Shown here piece after piece: positions 41,978 through 54,166 of a stretch of DNA of 64,000 nt. This DNA comes from Anthoceros angustus (Eukaryota; Streptophyta; Anthocerotopsida; Anthocerotales; Anthocerotaceae). The translations under genes and the position numbers were made by a program. Location: contig MU008161.1 of assembly GCA_010909165.1 (NCBI GenBank), positions 1,550,001 through 1,614,000 on the forward strand, given 5' to 3'. The notes below the pieces were generated by a model. It was not told the DNA's origin. It ran no database searches and saw only the letters and a list, made by a program, of their open reading frames with translations. Position 1 is the stretch's first letter. Each line of letters starts with the position of its first letter.

Positions 41978-43844
41978 ATGGCAGCCTCTCTCCGGAGCCT
42001 TTACGCCGCCCCTGGCCATGTAGGTCAGGTGAATGCTGTCGCGGATAGTTTTGTAGGCTTGAGGCGGGTTGCCAGCGCCAAGTCATCTGGAAAGATCCAC
42101 TTGGCTGTTACTTCTGCTTTTCCAAGGTAGTGAAATCTGTCCCGTACATTCGGGAAGGTAATAGGTCTATGATTTGGAGTTGATGTGATTTAGGGACGGT
42201 AGAGGAGAAATCGTGGATTGATTGCCTTCGTGTGGTGATTCTCCGCAGTGTGAGGTGTATGGTGCTTGAAACTCAAAAGCAGTCAGCAAAGAAAACGCTT
42301 TTGCATGAACTGTACGAGCAGCAGAAGCAGAGTCCCTGGTATGACAATCTTAGCAGGCCAGTAACCAGTCTCCAACCATTCATCGAGAACGGTATTCGGG
42401 GGGTGACGAGTAATCCAACGGTATCCTTACTTTTATTGTTACTGGGTCATACTCAAGAGGGGATAGATGTCCTGGTTGAAGCTGAATCAATGCTCCTGTG
42501 ACTGTGGTTGCAGATATTCCAAAAGGCTATATCATCCTCGAGTGCCTATGACGATCAGTTCAGGTGGCTGATTCTGCTTCCATGTTGTGAAGTATTAATA
42601 GTCTTTGGCTGAAGGTTGTAGGTGCTGCTAGCTGAGCAACTTGTTTACAACTGCAGACAGCTGATACGTGAGGGTCGGAGCATTGAAGAAGCCTACTGGG
42701 GTTTGGTTGTGAAAGACATCCAAGATGCTTCTGAACTGTTTCGTCCGATCTATGATGAGAGTAAGGGTGAAGATGGTTTCATATCTGTGGAAGTCTCACC
42801 AAGACTTGCCAATGAGACAGAAGAAACAATAGCGGCAGCTAAGTCTCTGCACAAGTTGGTGAATCGACCGAATGTGTACATCAAGATCCCAGCCACTGCA
42901 GAGTGTGTTCCCTCCATCAAAAGCGTCATCTCATACGGCATTAGTGTGAATGTCACTGTAAGTTGCTCTTGCCATCAGGTGTTGCCTGCATTGTGGATCC
43001 ATGACCATGCCCTTAGCTGACTATTGCAAGTTGCCTACCAGCTCATTTTCTCCTTACCAAGGTACGAGGCGGTGATAGATGCTTATCTGGAAGGACTTGA
43101 AGCTTCGAGCCTGTCCGACTTGTCTGGCATCTCAAGCGTGGCTTCATTCTTTGTGAGCCGTGTTGACACATTAGTTGATAAGAAGCTGCAGCAGATTGGG
43201 ACAGCAGAAGCTCTTGCTCTTCAAGGAAAAGTAAGATGCGAATTACCTGCTACACAGAGGCCTTCTTTCCTTACTGCACTGCTCAGTAACATCGTCTGAT
43301 ACGACCCATCTGTCTGATTGCTGATCACAGGCTGCCCTTGCACAAGCTGCATTGGCTTACAAACTATATGAGACAAAGTTCTCAGGGCCTCGGTGGCAGG
43401 CCCTGGAAAAGCGAGGGGCAAGGAAGCAGAGATTGCTGTGGGCGTCCACAGGAGTTAAAAACCCGGCATACCCCGATACTCTCTACACCTCCCCCTTGAT
43501 CGGTCCTGACACTGTAAGTTAGCAACATGTAGCCTGCCAACTGACTCCTGGATGCATGTCTGAGCAGTTTGAAGATAACGGGGGATGCTTGCCTGTGCCG
43601 GCTGTAGGTAAACACAATGCCGGATAATGCAGTTCAAGCTTTCTTGGATCACGGTTCAGTTGCAAGAACCATCGACAGCAATCTAGAGGAAGCTGAAGCA
43701 GTGTATAAGAAAATTGAGGAATTGGGCATCCTGTGGTCCGACGTGAGCTCGCAGCTGGAGGTAGAGGGTGTGGACTCTTTCAAAAAGAGCTTTGACGACC
43801 TGCTGGTGAGCTTGGAGAAGAAGGCCGGTGCACTCAACTTATGA
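41978..43844 (+). CDS. Transaldolase, probably plastidial
   Basis: Seven exons (41978-42126, 42249-42420, 42514-42563, 42657-42957, 43042-43230, 43331-43513, 43608-43844) join in phase into about 426 aa. Residues 1-55 ([13 protein letters not shown], Ser/Ala/Arg-rich, no acids until late) look like a plastid transit peptide. The mature part has [30 protein letters not shown]-type [19 protein letters not shown] with the Schiff-base Lys, [37 protein letters not shown] and [11 protein letters not shown]. Transaldolase swaps a dihydroxyacetone unit between sedoheptulose-7-P and glyceraldehyde-3-P in the pentose phosphate pathway. Length and order match the plant plastid form. Confidence 0.95.
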
Positions 43845-44622
43845 GTGAGCTGGTGGTTAGTAGGTAGTGCAGACTCAACAGACTATGAAAGCGCCATGTC
43901 ATTGAGAGATGCATGTGACTGTGTGCATACCGTAGGCCTGGATGGGAGCTGTCCGTTGTTGGCCGCTCCCAACACAACTCCTTATAAGAGCGCTCTATGT
44001 ATGGCGTTCACGTACCTATATAATAGAAGCAGCCGAAGCTGGGCCCGACCTTGGTCAGGCATCCTCGGATGGGGTTTCATGTTATTACTTCCGAGTCCCC
44101 AGTACCCATGCAGTTCTCTCTCTGTTCCTCCTCTTCTCTCCTCTTCTTTCTGTGCTCTGTTGTGGGCCTCTCTTTTCCCTTTCCCTTGCCTTGCTCTCCC
44201 TTTCCCTTGCGCTTTGTCGTCGCAGCGCAAGCCTAGCGTAGCGCCTCTGCCTTGCTCCTTTTCACGGCTGTGCGCCGCCCTGGGTCCCTTGTGCGTGCTG
44301 CAGCATGGTGGATGCCATGTGGGCCTCCAGAATTGTGCATCCCCCCCTCCTGAGCATAGGGGCTCATCCCTGCCTCGACCCTCGCATGCGTCGCCAATTC
44401 ACGGCCATCCGATGTTGAATTTGTGGCTCCTGCAGCGCCTGGCGAGCAATGGTGCGTTCGCCCTTGTTGTTGTTGCTCTTTGCTGTTGATAAGAAGCCGA
44501 ATTGGCAGGTGCTTGCCCTTGCCCCTGCCTTTGCCCTTGCCCTCGTCTTCGGCCTCGCGTGGAGCCGTGTCTGCGGGTGAGCACAGCCTTTGGGCCTGGG
44601 GGGGAGCCTGGCGTTGCACAGG
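43845..44622. other. Spacer with pyrimidine-rich leader of the F-box gene
   Basis: Contains a long CT-rich stretch (about 44105-44215) and cttgcccttgcc-type repeats at 44508-44560, probably promoter or 5' UTR of the F-box/kelch gene. Frames across it on both strands are composition artefacts. Confidence 0.5.
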
Positions 44623-45747
44623 ATGGCCAAGGTTCGGCCAAAGGTGAAGAGAGCCAGGCTTGCCAAGGAGGAGGAGGGGAGGGAACTTATTCCTGCCCTT
44701 CCGGATGACCTGGGCCTGCTGTGTCTGGCTCGCGTGCCGCGATCTCACCACTACGCTCTCAGTGCTGTGTGCCGGAGTTGGAGAGAACTGCTGCAAAGTA
44801 AATATTTTTATGAGGCCAGGAAAAATCTGCTGCTGTCCGAGGAGTGGCTCTACCTTTGGACGCAGGACTCGTGCAATGTGTGGCATGGATTCGACCCCAA
44901 GGCGAATAAGTGGTTTGAGCTGCCTCCTCTGCCGGATGAACACAGGACTGCTCTCAGCTCTGCCTCAGCGGTTGTGGAGGGCAAATTGTTTGTGATTGGG
45001 GGGCAGCTTGACAGCGGCCAAGCCTGCAATTACGTCTCCTACTTCGACGTTCAACATTACCGCTGGAACTTGGCAGCTTCACTCAACATCCCTCGCGCCA
45101 AGTGCATGGCTGGCGTTGTGAATAATCAGCTGTACGTGGTAGGCGGTTCTACCGAGAAGGACTGCCCCGGAGCTACTGCTGAAGTCTACGATCCTGTCAG
45201 TAACAAGTGGAGATTGATTGCAAGCATGAAGGAGCCTATGGAACTTTATGACAGTGCTGTTCTGGGTGGCAAGTTTTATGTCGTGAACTCATCCAGTGAA
45301 AACCTCGTGGGCCTTGTCTATGACCCGCAGCTCGACGAGTGGGTCGACATGGCTAATGGTCTCAACACAGGTTGGCAGTCCAAAACAGCTGCTCTCAACG
45401 GCAAGCTCTATGCTGTGGGTGACTCGCACTCCATTGATGGTAAAAATGAGATCTCCGTATACAATGCCAGCAAGGACTATTGGGAATCCATCAAGGGGGT
45501 TCTGGATGAGAATGCCCCCGTGCTCTCATGGGGTCCAGAGCTCGTCAGCTTGGGTGGGCGTTTGTGCATTGTCGGCACTGCCGGTTTTCAACCCTTGCTT
45601 GGCTCAAGCCGAGCAGCAGTTGCAGTTGTTGAAATTGATGATTCCCCCAAGCCCACTGCTTCTCTCACCTTCTACGATGACATCACCAAGAAAATTCAGT
45701 TTGCTGATCCATTGCCCAGGGGTGCCTGCCAAGTTCTTTCTCTCTAA
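44623..45747 (+). CDS. F-box/kelch-repeat protein
   Basis: 374 aa, intronless, from ATG 44623 (MAKVRPKVKRARLAKEEEG). Residues about 21-62 form an F-box (LIPALPDDLGLLCLARVP then AVCRSWRELLQSKYFYE). Kelch motifs follow: KLFVIGGQLDSG, NQLYVVGGSTEKDC with EVYDPVSNKWRLIASM, GKFYVVNSSSENL, GKLYAVGDSHS and GRLCIVGTAGF, enough for a propeller. Such proteins bind SKP1 through the F-box and present substrates to an SCF ubiquitin ligase; the target is unknown. It resembles the plant SKIP/At1g-type F-box kelch proteins in length and layout. Confidence 0.87.
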   Translation: MAKVRPKVKRARLAKEEEGRELIPALPDDLGLLCLARVPRSHHYALSAVCRSWRELLQSKYFYEARKNLLLSEEWLYLWTQDSCNVWHGFDPKANKWFELPPLPDEHRTALSSASAVVEGKLFVIGGQLDSGQACNYVSYFDVQHYRWNLAASLNIPRAKCMAGVVNNQLYVVGGSTEKDCPGATAEVYDPVSNKWRLIASMKEPMELYDSAVLGGKFYVVNSSSENLVGLVYDPQLDEWVDMANGLNTGWQSKTAALNGKLYAVGDSHSIDGKNEISVYNASKDYWESIKGVLDENAPVLSWGPELVSLGGRLCIVGTAGFQPLLGSSRAAVAVVEIDDSPKPTASLTFYDDITKKIQFADPLPRGACQVLSL

Positions 45748-46780
45748 TGACGCTCACGTCTGCCAGATTTTATTGCTCAAGATGTGTACATAAGCTCTAC
45801 TATGTAACCTTCACTTTCGAACTCATTCCGGTTATTGAAGACCCATTGGCATACAAGACATACACTGAGCTGTGATGTTTCGTTATTCTTTGCAGCATCT
45901 TCTCCATCTTTGGGTTGCATGGATAGCTCAAGAAAGAGCTGGACCTTAATTTCATTTGTTCCCGCCCGTGACTACTGCTTTGGTTTCGATAGGAGGCCAA
46001 GAGATCCTGGTGCTTTTCATGTCTGTCCAACTTGTTGATGGACTTGTCAGAGCAGAGGTTAGGTGTTTGACAGGCCTCACCATTCGTATCTATCTGGTAG
46101 GGAAGAACGATGTTGTAAGGGGACAGTTACTGGTACCTTGCCCTAGGAAGTAGCACCTTGATTATTTGTGGAAGCCCACTCACGTTCCCTGCAATTGCAG
46201 CATCTTTCCTTCTGGATAAACGTCGTAACTGCTTTTTGCCTATCCCCTTCTTTTCGGGAAAGCACATAGGATGAGTTGGTTTCCAAATTTCGAGTTTGTA
46301 TGACATGCGTCGCTGGAACCCACTATGCCATACCGATAAACTGTCAATGGTTTGCCGAGAACGAAGGAGTTCCTTTTTTAAAGGTTTGATAAAGAATTAT
46401 AATTTTTTCTCGTTTAACTCTTGATATTATTGATATATATACAATTTTAAGGTATACCGTAGAGGCCACCAGGGTTTGGCACCATTGTGCCGAACTCTTC
46501 AATGTTTTCCCAAGGAGTAGTTTAACTGCTCATTTGACGGGTTATTAAATTTTTGAATTAAACAAATAAGTAGATATTATTAATTGATAAATATTCGAAG
46601 GTGACGGATAGTAAGGAAAGAATGGATGCCTCATACCTCCTTTCTAGTGTAAGGAAAGAATGGATGCCTCATACCTCCTTTCTAGTGTACAGACCTCTAT
46701 GGTCTATACCCCTCTATGGTCTATACCCGACTGCAGAGCACCTCCCTAATATGGATTGCGTAGACATCTTTGCAAAGTGT
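45748..46780. other. 3' flank and AT-rich spacer
   Basis: 3' UTR of the F-box gene to about 46150, then strongly AT-rich DNA at 46370-46600. No gene recognised. Confidence 0.5.
46612..46728. repeat. Two short tandem duplications
   Basis: A 38-bp unit (aaggaaagaatggatgcctc followed by atacctcctttctagtgt) occurs twice at 46612-46689. A second unit, cctctatggtctatacc, occurs twice at 46694-46728. Confidence 0.9.
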
Positions 46781-49401
46781 TGAGCTCATGCTCTTGTAGT
46801 CTCGATATACCTTCCAGCGGGCGTACGCCATTATGAAAAGGGGCACTCCACCCAATGGCTGCACAAGGTGTCCCACGCCACCTCGTCCTTAGTGTCCCAA
46901 CTCCATGCTTCAGCCTTGTGTATCTTCATCCAAAGTGGCCACACTTTCGTTGCGAAGCCCCTACATCTGCAATTTGTTCTATCTAAAAACAATCGGCTCA
47001 ATTTGTCCAACATCTCCTCCTTTGTCCTTGGCCTCTGCAAAAATTCCAAACTCTCGATGCGGGAGACTTCTACCTTGCAAGCACAATAGAGGGTCCCCAT
47101 GAAGACGCGGGCCCACTGGACAAATATGCATATATGACGCCTCCTCACAAAAAGCTGCCCTTCATCAAGGCCATAGATACCGCCTCTCCTAGCTGTGCAT
47201 GGGATCCTTAATGGCCTTCGACAATTCGACATGCCTTAGCATTGTAAACACACAGTAGCAAAGGCAGGCAGACCCTTTCACACACAATCTATGTGATCAA
47301 CTACGGGTTTCCTGCACACAACACCTAGCCAGTAAGAGCTACCATGAGGGCTTGGGGCCACTCGACAGGAGAGTACCATTTGACATGATGTAATGAGGGA
47401 GGGCAGGCACCGAAGTCCTTAGCACACAAGGCTAGTGCGTATCGCTTTCATAATGGAGCATGAAATCCCATGAATCCATAGCCTCTATCGGAAATGACAT
47501 CAAATTTGTTCCAAGGTGTCACACCCCAAGCATGCTAGGCTGCTATTATGGACCAATGGAACAAGTTATGATAGTAGTCAATCATCATGCTATCATCGCC
47601 CACAGAGCTTGGCAAGGATGACAGCAGCAGTTGGGGAGCGTGAAGAAGTGCTAAAGAGGAGCCATATGTTGAGAAAGGTAACCTTGCATGTGACGCACTT
47701 GAACAAAAACAACCCATGCTGCAAACTCACGTGAGTCTTTGTTTGCAAGTGCATCTTAGCTAACTCACTGTGTTGTGTGTAGGTGCTTTGAAAGTGTGGA
47801 GGCACCCAACATCCCAAACAAGGAGAATCACCAATCTTGTTCACCTTACGTAGATCATGTTATCAAGGCAGCCTGAGCTGGAGGGGATGTTGTCTTAGGA
47901 CAGAAATTTTTGCTGATCCTGGAGCTACACGGAGACTACACAAGCTAGCCGAAGGTGCGTCATCTATGAGGGAGATGGGTGCATGTAAAAAAGTGTTGTG
48001 GGCTAAATTTAAAGAAAACTGGTGGCTATGTTGCAAACATGAGACCTGGACGGCCACTGTGAAAACTGATAAGAAAGGCAAAGGAAACCGCATGAGGAGA
48101 ATGGTGGAACCGGTATATTAGAATCCTAGTATCTTAATGTGTGGCTTTTACTTTTTGTGGCTTACTCAAACCCTAAACCCTATCAAATCGCACTACAGGT
48201 GGTTGAATGTAATTCTGATGTGCTGGTGTGGGTCTACAAGCCTCATACGAGGGCAAAAGAGTCCTTCAACTGTCCAAGGCCATCAAGGAGGAGGGTTGTC
48301 GCTGGCGGACGGTGACTTTAGAAGAAGGTTGGGAGGGGCTACTAGGTGGAGTTGATGTTAAGGTAAACCTATCACGTAAGCTTGATCACTTCTTCTTCCG
48401 TGTGAGGAAGACCCATCAGTCTCGTGTGAAAATAGCATTGAAGTGCGAATGCGGATGGTGGATGTGGTGCGGAGAGGTGTGGTCTGTTTCGGGTAGGCAA
48501 TTACGTAGACTGTAATTTGATCGAATCCATAATCGTGAGGTCTCGCGTGAACTTAGCCATTAATGCGGCCCTCCTCAACAAATCTCACAATACCAGAATA
48601 CCGGTCTTGCTCGGGTTAAGTGTAATGGCAGCCAGGCTCACATGACAAAGCGGTGAAGGACCATGGAATTTATTATTTGTGTTGTGTACGGATTGTGAGT
48701 TTGCCGTCTCATTAGGTCTAGTCGATGTTAGTTTGAGTGTCACATGGGTACGTCTGATCTTACGCCATTCCATAGAGCTAGTAAAGCTGATTCCAAGTAG
48801 TCAAGATAAGTCGGGTATGCGTAATATACCACGAAATAATATTACCGTACATTAAAGGGTGTGGATAATTAGGGGCAAAGGGTAGAAGATATGGTGGAAT
48901 GATTGCATGGTATATGTGTAGACAAATAAAAAGAATTGAGAAATGATGTAATTATGAGGATGGAGTAAGAGAGGAGAGTTGTAGCTCCATGATATAGTGA
49001 TGTTGCAATTCTGGTGTGGGCAACATGAACAAATAATTATCAAAGAGGGTGTATTAGTGAGTGAGGTAAGAGGAGAGGCGGGTCTTATGGGGTGTTTCGA
49101 GAAGTGCGTTTATGATGGACCCACTCTTTAAGCAATGCAGCCCATAATTATGTAGGCTAGCCATAGAACATGAATTTACTTGTGACATGTTGGAGCGTTG
49201 GGCTCTGAAGTCATGCGGGCCTTTCAATGTATAGGACATTGCCCTAGGCTTTCAAGCTTTCTTTCTGCCGTGTGAATGGTGGTTGATGCTACTACTAACG
49301 GGCAAGGTGTTGGGTAGGCCCCGTTTCTATTTTCGATAGTGTCTCCAGGGGTGTGTTGTCGAACACTGTTTTCTATCATTCTTGCGGGAAACCGTGTCAT
49401 T
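46781..49401. repeat. Tandem unit A (full length, about 2.6 kb)
   Basis: Starts at gttgagctcatgctc and runs to just before the next such start at 49402. It has three blocks: U1 (46781-47405), U2 (47405-48265) and U3 (48265-49401). U1 carries a 133-aa minus-strand frame (47232-46831) with no recognised domain; U2/U3 carry plus-strand frames of 72-95 aa. Units B and C repeat the same blocks. No LTRs, terminal inverted repeats or transposase motifs are identified. Confidence 0.8.
46831..47232 (-). CDS. Unrecognised 133-aa frame in repeat unit A
   Basis: ATG-initiated frame with many Trp/Cys residues (FMGTLYCACKVEVSRIES, FLDRTNCRCRGFATKVWPLW). The frame persists in unit B (49726-49415) but breaks in unit C. 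No family is recognised; it could be part of a mobile element or a captured gene. Low confidence that it is expressed. Confidence 0.25.
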   Translation of the reverse strand: MSNCRRPLRIPCTARRGGIYGLDEGQLFVRRRHICIFVQWARVFMGTLYCACKVEVSRIESLEFLQRPRTKEEMLDKLSRLFLDRTNCRCRGFATKVWPLWMKIHKAEAWSWDTKDEVAWDTLCSHWVECPFS

Positions 49402-51155
49402 GTTGAGCTCATGCTCAGTAGTCTATACCTTCCATGACGCCATTATGAAAAGGGCACTCCACCCAATGGTCGCACAAGGTGTCCCATACCTCGTCCTTAG
49501 TGTCCCAACTCCATGCTTCAGCCTTGTGTATCTTCATCCAAAGTGGCCACACTTTCGTTGCGAAGCCCCTACATCTGCAATTTGTTCTATCTAAAAACAA
49601 TCGGCTCAATTTGTCCAACATCTCCTCCTTTGTCCTTGGCCTCTGCAAAAATTCCAAACTCTCGATGCGGGAGACTTCTACCTTGCAAGCACAATAGAGG
49701 GTCCCCATGAAGCCGACCCTGGACAAATATGCATATATGGCCTCCTCACAAAAAGCTGCCCTTCATCAAGGCCATAGATACCGCCTCTCCTAGGCATGCA
49801 TGGGATCCTTAATGGCCTTGACAATTCGACATGCCTTAGCATTGTAAACACGAGCAAAGCGGTGACCCTTTCACACACAATCTATGTGATCAACTACGGG
49901 TTTCACACACAACACCTAGCCGAAGAGCTACCATGAGGGCTTGGGGCCACTGGAGAGTACCATTTGACATGATGTAATGAGGGAGGCGGGGCACAAGTCC
50001 TTCAACCGCCCAAGGCCATCAAGGAGGAGGGTTGTCATGGCGGACGGTGACTTTAGAAGAAGGTTGGGAGGGGCTACTAGGTGGAGTTGATGTTAAGGTA
50101 AACCTATCACGTAAGCTTGATCACTTCTTCTTCCGTGTGAGGAAGACCCATCAGTCTCGTGTGAAAATAGCATTGAAGTGCGAATGCGGATGGTGGATGT
50201 GGTGCGGAGAGGTGTGGTCTGTTTCGGGTAGGCAATTACGTAGACTGTAATTTGATCGAATCCCGCAATCTGTATAGTGAGGTCTCGCGTGAACTTAGCC
50301 ATTAATGCGGCCCTCCTCAACAAATCTCACAATACCAGAATACCGGTCTTGCTCGGGTTAAGTGTAATGGCAGCCAGGCTCACATGACAAACTGGTGAAG
50401 GACCATGGAATTTATGGCTTATTTGTGTACAGCGGTGTACGAGTTTGCTCGTCTCAGCTAGGTCTAGTCGATGTTAGTTTGAGTGTCACATGGGCTGATA
50501 CAGAGTCTTACGCCATTCCATAGAGCTAGTAAACGCGCTTGATTCCAAGTAGTCAGCATAAGTCGGAGTATGCCGTAATATACCACGAAATAATATTACC
50601 GTACATTAAAGGGTGTGGATAATTAGGGGCAAAGGGTAGAAGATATGGTGGAATGATTGCATGGTATATGTGTAGACAAATAAAAAGAATTGAGAAATGA
50701 TGTAATTATGAGGATGGAGTAAGAGAGGAGAGTTGTAGCTCCATGATATAGTGATGTTGCAATTCTGGTGTGGGCAACATGAACAAATAATTATCAAAAG
50801 AGGGTGTATTAGTGAGAGTGAGGTAAGAGGAGGGAGAGGCAGGTCTTATGGGGTGTTTCAGAAGAAGTGCGTTTATGATGGACCCACTCTTTAAGCAATG
50901 CAGGCCCATAATTATGTAGGCTAGCCATAGAACATGAATTTACTTGTGACATGTTGGAACGTTGGGCTCCTGAAGTGGTGCCTTTCAATGTATAGGACAT
51001 TGCCCTAGGCTTTCAAGCTTTCTTTCCTGAATGGTGGTTGATGCTACTACTAACGGGCAAGGTGTTCGTAGGCCCCTTTCCGTTTCTATTTTGCCGATAG
51101 TGTCTCCGGTGTGTTGTCGAACACTTTCTATCATTCTTTCTGAAACCGTGTCATT
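49402..51155. repeat. Tandem unit B (U2 deleted)
   Basis: U1 (49402-49985) joins directly to U3 (about 50000-51155); the roughly 860-bp U2 block is missing. The rest is near-identical to unit A except for clusters of 1-10 bp gaps and replacements. Confidence 0.8.
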
Positions 51156-52963
51156 GTTGAGCTCATGCTCAGTAGTCTATACCTTCCATGACGCCATTAT
51201 GAAAAGGGCACTCCACCCAATGGCTGCACAAGGTGTCCCACGCCACCTCGTCCTTAGTGTCCCAACTCCATGCTTTTGTGTATCTTCATCCAAAGTGGCC
51301 ACACTTTCGTAAAGCCCTACATACGCAATTTGTTCTATCTAAAAACAATCGGCTCAATTGTCCAACATCTCCTCCTTTGTCCTTGGCCTCTGCAAAATTC
51401 CAAACTCGTCGGGAGACTTCTACCTTGCAAGCACAATAGAGGGTCCCCATGAAGACGCAGGCCCACTGGACAAATATGCATATATGACGCCTCACAAAAG
51501 CGCCCTTCATCAAGGCCATGAATCCGCCTCCTAGGCTGTGCATGGGATCCTTAATGGCCTTCGACAATTCGACATGCCTTAGCATTGTAAACACGAGCAA
51601 AGCGGTGACCCTTTCACACACAATCTATGTGATCAACTACGGGTTTCCTGCACACAACACCTAGCCAGTAAGAGCTACCATGAGGGCTTGGGGCCACTCG
51701 ACAGGAGAGTACCATTTGACATGATGTAATGAGGGAGGGCAGGCACCGAAGTCCTTAGCACACAAGGCTAGTGCGTATCGCTTTCATAATGGAGCATGAA
51801 ATCCCATGAATCCATAGCCTCTATCGGAAATGACATCAAATTTGTTCCAAGGTGTCACACCCCAAGCATGCTAGGCTGCTATTATGGACCAATGGAACAA
51901 GTTATGATAGTAGTCAATCATCATGCTATCATCGCCCACAGAGCTTGGCAAGGATGACAGCAGCAGGTGGGGAGCGTGAAGAAGTGCTAAAGAGGAGCCA
52001 TATGTTGAGAAAGGTAACCTTGCATGTGACGCACTTGAACAAAAACAACCCATGCTGCAAACTCACGTGAGTCTTTGTTTGCAAGTGCATCTTAGCTAAC
52101 TCACTGTGTTGTGTGTAGGTGCTTTGAAAGTGTGGAGGCACCCAACATCCCAAACAAGGAGAATCACCAATCTTGTTCACCTTACGTAGATCATGTTATC
52201 AAAACTGAGGTGGAGGATGTTGTCTTAGGACGGAAATTTTTGCTGATCCTGGAGCTAACGGAGACTACACAAGCTAGCCGGTGCATCTATGAGGGAGATG
52301 GGTGCATGTAAAAAGTGTTGTGGGCTAAATTTTAAAAAAGCGGTGGCTATGTTGCAAACATGAGACACGGAATGAAGGATAAGAAAAGGCAAAGGAAACC
52401 GCATGAGGAGAATGGTGGAACCGGTATATTAGAATCCTAGTATCTTAATGTGTGGCTTTTACTTTTGTGGCTTACTCAAACCCTAAAACCCTATCAAATC
52501 GCTTTCTGGTGGTTGAATGTAATTACGATGTCTGTGGGTCTACAAGCCTCATACGAGGGCAAAAGAGTCCTTCAAGGCCATCAAGGAGGAGGGTTGTCAT
52601 GGCGGACGGTGACTTTAGAAGAAGGTTGGGAGGGCTACTAGGTGGAGTTGATGTTAAGGTAACCTATCACGTAAGCTTGATCACTTCTTCTTCCGTGTGA
52701 GGAAGACCCATCGATCTCGTGTGAAAATAGCATTGAAGTGCGAATGCGGATGGTGGATGTGGTGCGGAGAGGTGTGGTCTGTTGCAGGCAATTACGTGGC
52801 GTAATTTGATCGAATCCATAATCAGATAGTGAGGTCTCGCGTGAACTTAGCCATTAATGCGCCTCCTCAACAAATCTCACAATACCGAATACCGGTCTTG
52901 CTCGGGTTAAGTGTAATGGCGGCCAGCTCACATGACAAGCGGTGAAGGACCATGGAATTTATG
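51156..52963. repeat. Tandem unit C (cut off within U3)
   Basis: U1 (51156-51738), U2 (51738-52575) and the first part of U3, ending at ccatggaatttatggct where the sequence switches to a fragment of the XS-domain gene. The missing end of U3 reappears at 53818. Confidence 0.8.
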
Positions 52964-53817
52964 GCTGTCTCTTTGCTTCTGGTTTGCGTTGTCATGGGAG
53001 TTTGATACTTTTGCGATCTGATTTATGCGTGCATGGAAGAGCCTGGGCTGATGATCCGGGGCCATGCTGCAGGACGGTGTAGTGGAACGGCTCTTCCAAT
53101 ACGACTCGTCGGATGAGGAACGGCTGGAGACAACAAGAGTACCGGATGATGAAGAGGAGGAGGCTATGCAGGAGCTGTTGGATTTGAAGAGACTGAGAGA
53201 CCTTTCGGAGAGGAGGAAAGAAGCACGGCTGCTGTGCCTGAACCTAAACGTTTTAAAGGGTGTTCGAGGCTACTCGCTGGGCCACCACAAGGCCAAGAGC
53301 TGGGATGCCGATCACTTGGCGGCGGACCACGAGAAAGAGCATCACTCGGATAACGATCATTTCGACAAGAGAGCAGCGGAAGAGGCTGGATGTGCTGGTA
53401 GCCAGGAACCGCCGTAAAGAGCGAATGGTGACACCGAGGACCCTGATCCTTTCCATGCCAGCACTCAGAGGAAGTGGGAATCGAAGCATAAGCGGCAGGA
53501 TCACCGTAGGCACCTACGGCGCAGCATATGGCATCCCACGGGCAGAATTGCGGGGCCATCCGCAGCAGAGGAGGCGAGGAATGCGGTCGATCCCCAGGCG
53601 CGCGTGGTATTGCATTTATGGCTGTCTCTTTGCTTCTGGTTTGCGTTGTCATGGGAGTTTGATACTTTTGCGATCTGATTTATGCGTGCATGGAAGAGCC
53701 TGGGCTGATGATCCGGGGCCATGCTGCAGGACGGTGTAGTGGAACGGCTCTTCCAATACGACTCGTCGGATGAGGAACGGCTGGAGACAACAAGAGTACC
53801 GGATGATGAAGAGGAGG
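52964..53817 (+). pseudogene. Shuffled fragments of the XS-domain gene
   Basis: 52964-53261 corresponds to 56879-57188 (first intron and start of exon 2). At aaacgttttaaaggg the sequence jumps back to 56519 (gtgttcgaggctactcgctg, exon 1) and runs on through the first intron and into exon 2 again (to about 57075), then switches at gaggagg to repeat unit U3. Relative to 56.5-57.2 kb this copy lacks several 1-4 bp pieces that break the frame. It cannot encode the protein. Confidence 0.8.
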
Positions 53818-54166
53818 AGAGGCAGGTCTTATGGGGTGTTTCAGAAGAAGTGCGTTTATGATGGACCCACTCTTTAAGCAATGCAGGCCCATAATTATGT
53901 AGGCTAGCCATAGAACATGAATTTACTTGTGACATGTTGGAACGTTGGGCTCCGTGAAGCTGCAGGCCTTTCAATGTATAGGACATTGCCCTAGGCTTTC
54001 AAGCTTTCTTTCTGCCGTGTGAATGGTGGTTGACTGCTACTACTAACGGGCAAGGTGTTCAGGTAGGCCCCTTTCCGTTTCTATTTTGCTGATAGTGTCT
54101 CCGAGGTGTGTTGTCGAACACCTGTTTTCTATCATTCTTTGCTGGGAAACCGTGTCATTGTTGAGC
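53818..54166. repeat. Detached end of repeat unit U3
   Basis: Matches 50836-51160 (aggcaggtcttatggggtgt to cattgttgagct) with small gaps, then leaves homology at gagctatgtgcc. Confidence 0.8.

Noticed and set aside
44233-44943. 236-aa minus-strand frame upstream of and across the F-box gene start
   Set aside because: Lies over the pyrimidine-rich leader and the F-box coding region; no motif.
47516-48515. Plus-strand frames of 72-95 aa in repeat unit A as a spliced gene
   Set aside because: A GT-AG joint at about 47730-47783 is possible, but the frames change between units because of micro-indels and no domain is recognised.
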